Assembly: GCA_037190665.1 (NCBI GenBank)
Contig: JBBCJT010000013.1
Span: 1-6,772, forward strand
Source of the DNA: JBBCJT01 sp037190665
GTDB lineage: Bacteria; Pseudomonadota; Alphaproteobacteria; Acetobacterales; Acetobacteraceae
Direction of reading: 5' to 3'
Length of the DNA: 6,772 bases
Position numbers and translations under genes: made by a program. Positions 1-5,299 of the stretch are shown in pieces (the stretch's first letter is position 1; each line of letters begins with the position of its first letter). A model generated the notes under the pieces. It did not search any database, was not told where the DNA came from, and saw nothing but the letters and a program-made list of their open reading frames with translations.

Positions 1-175
1 GCTGATCTGGCTGAACCCGCTCTTGCGCTGGGACGGGTTCGAACCGAAGTCGCAGGGCATCCGTGCGATGTTGCCGCACGTGGACGATTTCCGGCCGGTG
101 CACAATCTGGCGAGCCTGCGCGATCTGGTCGCCACGCTGTCAGCGCCCCCGGCCGGTTTCAGGAGAGCCGCATGA
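1..175 (+). CDS. coxE: CoxE-like VWA domain protein, C-terminal fragment
   Basis: Only the last 57 codons are in the window; the gene begins upstream. The reading frame starts at base 2 and ends at TGA 173-175. The fragment reads LIWLNPLLRWDGFEP near its start, followed by GIRAMLPHVDDFRPVHNLASL and a short polar tail. This matches the end of the VWA-containing CoxE family, where a WLNP strand precedes a GIRAMLPHVD segment and a final helix. CoxE proteins work with the AAA+ ATPase CoxD in maturing the Mo/Cu site of aerobic CO dehydrogenase, and homologues accompany other molybdenum hydroxylases. The stop overlaps the next start as ATGA, so the two genes are translationally coupled. The family call comes from recognising the conserved C-terminus and the XdhC-type neighbours. 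The metal-binding MIDAS motif of the VWA domain lies outside the window and cannot be checked. Confidence 0.8.
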   Translation, partial: LIWLNPLLRWDGFEPKSQGIRAMLPHVDDFRPVHNLASLRDLVATLSAPPAGFRRAA

Positions 176-495
176 CACAGGATCAGGAAGACGTGCTCGC
201 CCAGGCTGCTAGCTGGCTGACCTCGGGCGAGGAAGTGGCGCTGGCCACGGTGACAGAGACCTGGGGCTCCTCGCCCCGCCCTGCCGGCAGCCAGTTCGCC
301 GTCACCCGCTCCGGCCGGATGGCCGGCTCGGTTTCCGGCGGCTGCATCGAGGGCGCGGTCGCCGAGGCTGCGATGCGCACGCTCGACAGCGGCACGCCGC
401 AGCTTCTCGATTTCGGCATCACCAACGAGCGGGCGTGGGAAGTCGGGCTCGCCTGCGGCGGCAAGCTCAAGGTGTTCGTGGAGAAACTCGGATGA
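172..495 (+). CDS. XdhC/CoxI family protein, N-terminal (XdhC_CoxI) domain only
   Basis: This 107-residue protein consists of the XdhC/CoxI N-terminal domain alone. Visible motifs are ALATVTETWGSSPRPAGS (residues 23-40), GSVSGGCIEGAV (52-63) and GLACGGKLKVFVE (92-104), all hallmarks of the family. XdhC-type proteins bind the molybdenum cofactor, protect it, and help sulfurate and insert it into xanthine dehydrogenase-family enzymes; CoxI-like members do this for CO dehydrogenase. The start is well supported: AGGAG at 161-165 sits 6 nt before ATG 172, which overlaps the stop of the coxE-like gene. Its own stop overlaps the next start in the same ATGA manner. Cys58 in SGGC is the conserved cysteine of the family. 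Classical XdhC carries this domain and a C-terminal Rossmann domain in one chain. Here they are two genes, so this product probably acts as a complex with the next one. The cytoplasm is the expected location, as no signal peptide is present. Confidence 0.9.
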   Translation: MTQDQEDVLAQAASWLTSGEEVALATVTETWGSSPRPAGSQFAVTRSGRMAGSVSGGCIEGAVAEAAMRTLDSGTPQLLDFGITNERAWEVGLACGGKLKVFVEKLG

Positions 496-1202
496 CGCCT
501 GCGCTGCTGCTGGCGCTGACGGAAGCGAAGGCAGGCAAGCGGCCGGTCGCCCTCGCCACGCTGCTGCCCGGGGGCGAGCAGCGCCTGCTGCCCGACCCGG
601 CGGCGCCGTCAGCCTGGAACGAGGCGGCCGCCGCCGCGCTGGCCGATGACGAGAGCCGCACCGTCGACCTCGGCGACGGCAGCCAGTTGTTCCTGCAGGT
701 CCACAATCCGCCGCCGCGGCTGGTGATCGTGGGCGCGGTGCATATCGCGCAGGCGCTGGTGCCGTTCGCCGTTCCGCTCGGCTTCGGGGTCACGGTGGTC
801 GATCCGCGCCGCGCCTTCGCCAGCGACGAACGCTTCCCGGACGTGACCGTCTCCACGGAATGGCCGGATGAGGCGATGGACCGGCTCGCGCCGGACAGCC
901 GCACCGCCGTGATCACCCTCACCCACGATCCGAAGCTGGACGACCCGGCGCTGGACCGCGCGCTGAAGTCGGACGCGTTCTACATCGGCGCGCTGGGCTC
1001 GCGGAAAACCCACGCCGCCCGCCTCGGCCGGCTGAGGGAGCTGGGCCATGGCGACGCCGCCCTCGCCCGCATCCGCGGTCCCGTAGGGCTGAAGATCGAG
1101 GCGGTCACCGCGCCCGAGATCGCGCTCTCCATCGCCGCCGAGGTCGTCGCCGTGCGCCGCGGCGCCGCGCTGGCGTTGGCTGCCCCCAGGGCGGCGGCGT
1201 GA
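492..1202 (+). CDS. XdhC/CoxI family protein, Rossmann domain
   Basis: This 236-residue protein carries the C-terminal XdhC Rossmann domain. Residues 77-106 (LVIVGAVHIAQAL then GFGVTVVDPR) form the first beta-alpha-beta unit with the family's VVDPR end. ERFPD follows at 113-117, then AVITLTHDPKLDDPAL (139-154), YIGALGSRKTHAARL (164-178), and GPVGL with APEIALSIAAEVVA (196-220). These are characteristic of XdhC/CoxI proteins, which handle molybdenum cofactor for XDH or CO dehydrogenase. The nucleotide-binding turn reads GAVHI instead of the more usual GAGH, so the central glycine is replaced by valine. The start was set at ATG 492, not an upstream in-frame ATG at 435, because 492 overlaps the preceding stop and has GGAG at 480-483 at good spacing. 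The first 70 residues are weakly conserved and may mediate pairing with the XdhC N-domain protein encoded just upstream. Confidence 0.9.
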   Translation: MTPALLLALTEAKAGKRPVALATLLPGGEQRLLPDPAAPSAWNEAAAAALADDESRTVDLGDGSQLFLQVHNPPPRLVIVGAVHIAQALVPFAVPLGFGVTVVDPRRAFASDERFPDVTVSTEWPDEAMDRLAPDSRTAVITLTHDPKLDDPALDRALKSDAFYIGALGSRKTHAARLGRLRELGHGDAALARIRGPVGLKIEAVTAPEIALSIAAEVVAVRRGAALALAAPRAAA

Positions 1203-1215
1203 GCGGACTGCCGCA

Positions 1216-2874
1216 ATGATCTTCGGCCCGGCCCCGCTGGCCGAGGCGCGCGGCGCCATCCTGGCGCACACCCAGCGACTGCCGGGACGCGCGATCAAGA
1301 AGGGCACGGTGCTGGACGAGGCCGCGCTTGCCGCGCTCGGCGAGGCGGGCCTGACCGAGGTGGTGGTCGCGCGGCTCGAAGCCGGCGACGTGGCCGAGAA
1401 CGACGCCGCCGACCGCGTCGCCAATGCGCTGGTCGCGCCGCTCGTCGGCCGCAACCGCGCCGCCACCGGACGGGTGAACCTGACCGCCGAGTCGGCCGGG
1501 CTGCTGCGCGTGAACGCCGACGCGGTGGACCGGCTGAACGCGGTGGACGAGTCGATCACGCTGGCCACGCTGCCGGACGCGACCGTGGTCGCCCCGCGCG
1601 AGATGCTCGCCACGATCAAGGTGATCCCCTTCGCCGTGCCGGGCAGCGTGGTCTCCATCGCCGAAGCCCTCGCGCGGCGGACGTCGTTGCTGTCGCTGCA
1701 TCCGTTCCGCGCGATGAAGGTCGGGCTCGTCATCACCGAGCTGCCGGGGCTGAAGGAAAGCGTCACCGAAGGCACCATCGAGGCCACCACGGCACGGGTG
1801 GAACGGCTGGGCGGCACGCTGCTGCCGCCGCTGCGCTGCCCGCATGACGAGGCGCGCATCGCCGACCGCATCCGCTCGCTGCTGTCCCAGGGCGCGGAGA
1901 TGGTGCTGGTGGCGGGCGCATCGGCCGTGGTGGACCGGCGCGATGTCGGCCCCGCCGGCATCGTGCGCGCGGGCGGGACGATCGAGCATTTCGGCATGCC
2001 CGTGGACCCCGGCAACCTGCTGTGCCTGGGGCGGATCGGCAACGTGCCCGCGATGGTGCTCCCCGGCTGCGCGAGAAGCCCGAAGATCAACGGCTTCGAC
2101 TGGGTCCTGGAACGCCTCTTCGCGGGCGTTCCGGTCGTCGGCACCGATGTCGCGCGCATGGGCGTGGGCGGGCTGCTGAAGGAGATCGACCTTCGCCCGA
2201 TGCCACGCGAGAAGGCGGTGAGCGCTCCCCGCCCCGCGCTCGCGCCCCGCCGGCGGCCGGCGGTCGCGGCGGTGGTGCTCGCGGCCGGGCGGTCGCGGCG
2301 GATGGCGCCGCTGAACAAGCTGCTGGTTGCCAACGAAACCGGCGCGGCCATGGTCGCGCGCGTGGTGGACCAGGTGCTCGCGTCCCGCGCGCGGCCGGTG
2401 GTCGTCGTGCTCGGCCATCAAGCGCGCGACGTGGAGGCCGCGCTTGCCGGCCGCAAGGTCACGTTCGTGGAGGCGCCGGACTACGCGGAGGGCCTGTCCG
2501 CCAGCCTGAAATCCGGCATCGCCGCACTGCCCGCGAGCGCGGAGGCGGCGATGATCTGCCTGGGCGACATGCCGCTGGTCACGACCGCGATGATGGACAG
2601 GCTGATCGGGACCTTCGATGCCGACGAAGGGCGGACGATCGTCCAGCCCACCTATCGCGGCAAGCAGGGCAACCCGATGATCTGGGCCCGCCGGTACTTC
2701 GACGAGATCCTCGCGCTGACCGGCGATGTCGGCGCGCGGCATCTGGCGGCGAAGCATGCCGAGGCGGTCGCGGAGGTCGAGATGTCGGACGATGCCGTGC
2801 TGCGCGACTTCGACACGACCGAGGCGCTGTCCGGCCTCGCCGAGGCCGAGAAGCGGATCGCCGCGCGGCGCTGA
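1216..2874 (+). CDS. Molybdopterin-binding domain fused to MobA/MocA-like nucleotidyltransferase
   Basis: This 552-residue fusion has two parts. Residues 1 to about 330 resemble MoeA/MogA-type molybdopterin-binding proteins: VGLVITE (169-175), VLVAGASAVVDRRDVGPAGI (230-249), PVDPGNLL (262-269) and LPGCARSPKINGFDW (282-296). A Pro/Arg/Ala-rich linker follows at about 331-350. Residues 351-552 are an NTP-transferase of the MobA/MocA type: VVLAAGRSRRMAPLNK (353-368) for nucleotide binding, GLSASLKSGI, CLGDMPLV (448-455) with the metal-binding aspartate D451, GNPM (485-488), GDVGAR (503-508) and DFDTTE (531-536). The LAAG form of the first motif resembles CTP-using MocA more than GTP-using MobA (LAGG). 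I therefore infer formation of molybdopterin cytosine dinucleotide, the cofactor of CO dehydrogenase and many Mo hydroxylases. The gene starts 13 bp after the XdhC-like gene. No strong Shine-Dalgarno precedes ATG 1216. The combined architecture is a known family in proteobacteria, and substrate specificity is inferred. Confidence 0.9.
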   Translation: MIFGPAPLAEARGAILAHTQRLPGRAIKKGTVLDEAALAALGEAGLTEVVVARLEAGDVAENDAADRVANALVAPLVGRNRAATGRVNLTAESAGLLRVNADAVDRLNAVDESITLATLPDATVVAPREMLATIKVIPFAVPGSVVSIAEALARRTSLLSLHPFRAMKVGLVITELPGLKESVTEGTIEATTARVERLGGTLLPPLRCPHDEARIADRIRSLLSQGAEMVLVAGASAVVDRRDVGPAGIVRAGGTIEHFGMPVDPGNLLCLGRIGNVPAMVLPGCARSPKINGFDWVLERLFAGVPVVGTDVARMGVGGLLKEIDLRPMPREKAVSAPRPALAPRRRPAVAAVVLAAGRSRRMAPLNKLLVANETGAAMVARVVDQVLASRARPVVVVLGHQARDVEAALAGRKVTFVEAPDYAEGLSASLKSGIAALPASAEAAMICLGDMPLVTTAMMDRLIGTFDADEGRTIVQPTYRGKQGNPMIWARRYFDEILALTGDVGARHLAAKHAEAVAEVEMSDDAVLRDFDTTEALSGLAEAEKRIAARR

Positions 2875-2880
2875 GGCCGC

Positions 2881-3210
2881 GTGCTCGCTCCCACCGCCCG
2901 CTACGCCGTCCGCCCGCGTCCGGCCGAGCAGCCCGAGGACAGCGATCTGCTGCGTGACGGGGCGGAGACCGGCACGGTGCTGCCGGGCGTGGTGCTGGAG
3001 GCGCAGTTCGCGCTGGGCGACGAGGCGTTGCTGTTCCTGACCTATGACGTGCCGTTCGAGGAGGCGCTGACGATCTGCCTGCTCGATGCGCGGGACCGGC
3101 TGGCGGAGCAGGTCACGTTGGGCGGCCCGTACACGACGGGGCATCTGCACGACCTGCTGATCGACGGCCCAGACCGGCTGTGCTTCCGCTTTTTCGGCGG
3201 CGCGCCCTAG
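2881..3210 (+). CDS. Uncharacterised small protein, likely truncated by an amber stop
   Basis: I do not recognise this 109-residue product as a named family. It starts at GTG 2881, 6 bp after the preceding stop, and GAGG at 2873-2876 could serve as a weak ribosome binding site. The protein is soluble-looking, with no signal peptide or membrane segment. Alternating hydrophobic strands such as GTVLPGVVLEAQFAL, LLFLTYDVPFEEALTICLLD and RLCFRFFGG suggest a mainly beta fold. By hand count 100 of 109 codons end in G or C, like its neighbours, which supports real coding. The frame ends at TAG 3208-3210, but the same frame stays open and coding-like for another 34 codons to TGA 3313-3315. The native protein was probably about 143-144 residues. 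Its place as the last gene of a molybdenum-hydroxylase accessory operon suggests a role with that enzyme, but this is only association. Confidence 0.7.
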   Translation: MLAPTARYAVRPRPAEQPEDSDLLRDGAETGTVLPGVVLEAQFALGDEALLFLTYDVPFEEALTICLLDARDRLAEQVTLGGPYTTGHLHDLLIDGPDRLCFRFFGGAP

Positions 3211-3315
3211 CGGCTGCTGGTCGCGGCCCGGCCGCGCTGGCGCGTGCCGGTCCTGAGCGATCCGCCGGGCGCGCGGCGCCTGTCGTTCCGGCGCCGGCTG
3301 CTGCTGGGGCGCTGA
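3211..3315 (+). pseudogene. In-frame 3' remnant of the gene at 2881, beyond the amber codon
   Basis: After TAG 3208-3210 the frame continues for 34 sense codons and ends at TGA 3313-3315. The residues include LLVAARPRWRVPVLSDPPG and an Arg/Leu-rich end. Third positions are G or C in 33 of 34 codons, while about two thirds of second positions are G or C, which is the coding pattern of this genome. No good start codon or Shine-Dalgarno would let it be translated alone. It is best read as the original C-terminus of the upstream gene, cut off by a point change such as CAG to TAG, or reached only by amber readthrough. A sequencing error is also possible. Confidence 0.55.
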
Positions 3316-3326
3316 GCCGGCGTGGT

Positions 3327-3356
3327 TTGCCTTCCCGTCCCGGGCGCTGGCATAGG
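3327..3356 (+). promoter_or_regulatory. Possible sigma-70-type promoter for the DUF4177-like gene
   Basis: TTGCCT (3327-3332) and CATAGG (3351-3356) are separated by 18 bp and lie upstream of the small gene starting at 3390. They match the -35 consensus at four of six positions and the -10 consensus at three of six. The gene's distinct composition and strong ribosome binding site make an independent promoter plausible. The motif match alone is weak. Confidence 0.25.
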
Positions 3357-3389
3357 CAAGCTGAGTGCTCGGCCGAGGAGGGGACGGTG

Positions 3390-3662
3390 ATGCAGAGATG
3401 GGAATACCGGACGATCCACCGCACGCGTCAGATGCAGTATGAGGCCACGGAGGATTGGGTGAGCTGTGGGCCCTGGACGCCGGCGGATATTGACGACGAG
3501 CTCAACAAGCTCGGCGCCGAGGGCTGGGAACTCGTCAGCGTCTCGCCGCGCTCGAATCATGGCTCGAATGGTGCCTATACCAGCGCCGGGCGCGGACGCT
3601 ATCCCATCGTCTCCGGTCTGACGAATTCGGAACTCTTTGTGTTCAAGCGACCGGTGGGATGA
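3390..3662 (+). CDS. DUF4177-like small protein
   Basis: This 90-residue protein has the look of the DUF4177 family: an opening WEYRTI strand (residues 4-9), a helix followed by LNKLGAEGWELVSVSP (38-53), and a closing ELFVFKRPV strand (81-89). The function of the family is unknown; members are small cytoplasmic proteins. The start is ATG 3390, preceded by AGGAGG at 3376-3381 with 8-nt spacing, the best Shine-Dalgarno in the window. A GTG at 3387 in the same frame is less likely on spacing. Extending the frame upstream to 3180 would overlap the preceding gene's tail and give an Ala/Pro/Arg-rich stretch with no family resemblance. Only about 68 of 90 codons end in G or C, clearly lower than the upstream gene (100 of 109), so this gene may have a different history or weaker codon selection. 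It stands alone between the Mo operon and a convergent transporter operon. Confidence 0.8.
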   Translation: MQRWEYRTIHRTRQMQYEATEDWVSCGPWTPADIDDELNKLGAEGWELVSVSPRSNHGSNGAYTSAGRGRYPIVSGLTNSELFVFKRPVG

Positions 3663-3683
3663 CCGCACACGCGCAGAGCCGCG

Positions 3684-3706
3684 TGGTGAGGCTCCGACGC
3701 TCACCA
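3684..3706. terminator. Perfect 7-bp hairpin downstream of the DUF4177-like gene
   Basis: TGGTGAG (3684-3690) pairs perfectly with CTCACCA (3700-3706) across a 9-nt loop. It lies 22 bp after the stop of the plus-strand gene and in the gap between two convergent genes, where a terminator is expected. No T-run follows on either strand, so intrinsic termination would be weak; Rho-dependent ending or an mRNA 3' stabilising hairpin are alternatives. Confidence 0.35.
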
Positions 3707-3720
3707 GCCTGAACCGCATC

Positions 3721-3740
3721 ACGGCCCCGATCAGGGCCGT
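3721..3740. terminator. Perfect 7-bp GC-rich hairpin spanning the stop codon of the binding-protein gene
   Basis: ACGGCCC (3721-3727) and GGGCCGT (3734-3740) form a perfect inverted repeat with a 6-nt loop. Six of the seven pairs are G-C. The loop contains TCA 3731-3733, the minus-strand TGA stop of the substrate-binding protein gene. It sits at the convergent junction and could end transcription from either side. It lacks a U-tract on both strands, which leaves its activity uncertain. Confidence 0.4.
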
Positions 3741-5299
3741 CCCCCAGCCGGCACCGCCCGCATCGCCAGCGTCTGCTCGTCCCGGTTCGGCAGATAATTG
3801 AGGCCGGTCCTGGAGGCGAAGATCACCATCGGCTGATACAGGGGAATGACGGCGTAGCGCTCCGTCGCCAGCCGCATCGCCTGCTCCATCAGCGCGCTGC
3901 GCCGCGCCATATCCAGTTCCACCACGGCCTGCTGGATCAGCCCGTCGACCTCGGCATCGGCAAAGCCACTGCGGTTGATGCTGCCCATGCGCCGCTCGCG
4001 GTCGTAGCCGTGGATCACGCCGATCAGCGTCCCGATCGTATCGCCGGTATCGTTGCCCACGCCGAGCAGGAACAGCGGCAACTCGTTGCCCGGGGTGCGC
4101 AGGCGGGAGAAGTAGATGCTTGCCGGCGCTGTCTCCACCGCCGCGTGGATGCCGATGCGCGCCAGCATCTGCCCCAACCCCTGGCAGGTCGCCGCATCGC
4201 CCACGTAGCGGTCGTTCGGGCAGGTCAGCGTTGTGCGGAAGCCCTGCCCCCAGCCGGCCTCGCGCAGCAGCTTCGCGCTCTCCTCCGGCGCGAAGGGGTC
4301 GGGCTGGCGGTCGGCGACGAAACCGTTCATGCCGACGACCGCGAGCTGCGAGGACGTCTCGCCGTAGCCGCCCAGGACCCGCTCGACGATGGCCGACCGG
4401 TTGATGGCGAGCGAGAGAGCCCGGCGGACGCGAACGTCGGCGAGCGGGTTGGTCGCCAGCGGCTGGCCGTTGGCATCGGTCGTCAGCGGCGACTGGCCGA
4501 GGCTGATCGTGGCGCCCAGATAGATGATCCGCGCCGAGGGCGAGCGATGCACCGCGACGGCGCTGTTGCCCCCAAGCCGATCGGCATCGACGGGGCTGAC
4601 ATTGTCGATGAGGTCGACATCGCCCGCCAGCAGCGCCGCGGTGCGCGCTGCGTTGTTCGCCAGGATACGGAACTCCACGCGGCGCCAGTGCGGCGGCTGG
4701 CCGCGGAAGCTGTCGAAGCGCTCCAGCACCAGCCGCTCGCCGGAGCGATACTCGACGAAGCGGTAGGGGCCGGTGCCGATGGCGGCGACGCCGGTGGCGA
4801 AGTCGCCCGGCGTCTTCCCCTCGGTCGCCGCGCGGGAGACGATGCTGATGCCGTTGGTCTGGATCGGCACCAGCGGATTGGGGCGGCTGGTCACGATGTC
4901 GACGGTGTGGTCGTCGACTTTCTCCACGCCGGTGATCGACGTCAGATAGTACGTGTACGGTGCCGGATTGCCGGGGATCGCCGGCACCCGGGCGAAGCTG
5001 AACACCACGTCGTCCGCGGTGAATGCGGTGCCGTTGTGGAAGGTGACATCGCGCCGGAGGGTGAAGCGCCAGCGCAGCGGGTCGACGGTGCGCCAGGATT
5101 CGGCGAGGCCGGGGATGTAGCGGCCGTCACCGTCCCGTTCCACCAGCCGCCCGTAGAGGTGCTGGTGATAGGCCCGGTTGCTGTCGAGGAACAGGAAGTG
5201 CGGGTCGAGCGTCGGCGTCGCCCGCGCACCGATCCGGATATCCTGCGCCAGGGCCGGCGACGCCGCGAGCAGCGCCGCCGCGAGCAGCAGGCGCCTCAT
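3731..5299 (-). CDS. ABC transporter substrate-binding protein, family 5 (peptide/nickel/opine type)
   Basis: This 522-residue protein is a periplasmic solute-binding protein of the SBP_bac_5 (DppA/OppA/NikA) class. Residues 1-18 form a Sec signal peptide, MRRLLLAAALLAASPALA, with cleavage predicted before QD. Family signatures are IPGLAESW (62-69), WRFTLRRDVTFHNGTAFTADDVVFSF (77-102, the classic family block), GTGPYRF (175-181), VRRALSLAINRSAIVERVLGG (291-311), a KLLREAGW helix (343-350) and VIPLYQP (484-490). Length fits the family. There is no lipobox cysteine, so it is probably free in the periplasm. The start is ATG 5299, which overlaps the upstream stop as ATGA and has AGG 5309-5307 at a 7-nt spacing. 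A GTG at 5305 lies inside that ribosome binding site. The coupled peptidase suggests a peptide or modified amino acid ligand, but this is not determined. No permease or ATPase genes follow; the operon ends here against a convergent gene. Confidence 0.92.
   Translation of the reverse strand: MRRLLLAAALLAASPALAQDIRIGARATPTLDPHFLFLDSNRAYHQHLYGRLVERDGDGRYIPGLAESWRTVDPLRWRFTLRRDVTFHNGTAFTADDVVFSFARVPAIPGNPAPYTYYLTSITGVEKVDDHTVDIVTSRPNPLVPIQTNGISIVSRAATEGKTPGDFATGVAAIGTGPYRFVEYRSGERLVLERFDSFRGQPPHWRRVEFRILANNAARTAALLAGDVDLIDNVSPVDADRLGGNSAVAVHRSPSARIIYLGATISLGQSPLTTDANGQPLATNPLADVRVRRALSLAINRSAIVERVLGGYGETSSQLAVVGMNGFVADRQPDPFAPEESAKLLREAGWGQGFRTTLTCPNDRYVGDAATCQGLGQMLARIGIHAAVETAPASIYFSRLRTPGNELPLFLLGVGNDTGDTIGTLIGVIHGYDRERRMGSINRSGFADAEVDGLIQQAVVELDMARRSALMEQAMRLATERYAVIPLYQPMVIFASRTGLNYLPNRDEQTLAMRAVPAGGRP

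Noticed and set aside
435..491. Upstream start for the XdhC Rossmann-domain gene
   Set aside because: It would overlap 61 bp of the XdhC N-domain gene; ATG 492 has the ATGA overlap and a fitting GGAG.
609..3150. Long minus-strand open frames (609-2351 and 1105-3150) opposite the Mo operon
   Set aside because: They are Arg/Ala/Gly/Pro/His-rich, have no recognisable domains, and lie antisense to well-conserved XdhC and MobA-type genes. High GC alone keeps such frames open.
3368..3377. CTCGGCCGAG palindrome just before the DUF4177 ribosome binding site
   Set aside because: Ten self-complementary GC-rich bases are likely by chance and would form only a 3-bp stem in RNA; no sign of a riboswitch.
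3180..3389. Upstream extension of the DUF4177-like gene to an ATG at 3180
   Set aside because: The added residues are Ala/Pro/Arg-rich, overlap the preceding gene and its tail in another frame, and bypass the strong AGGAGG at 3376-3381.
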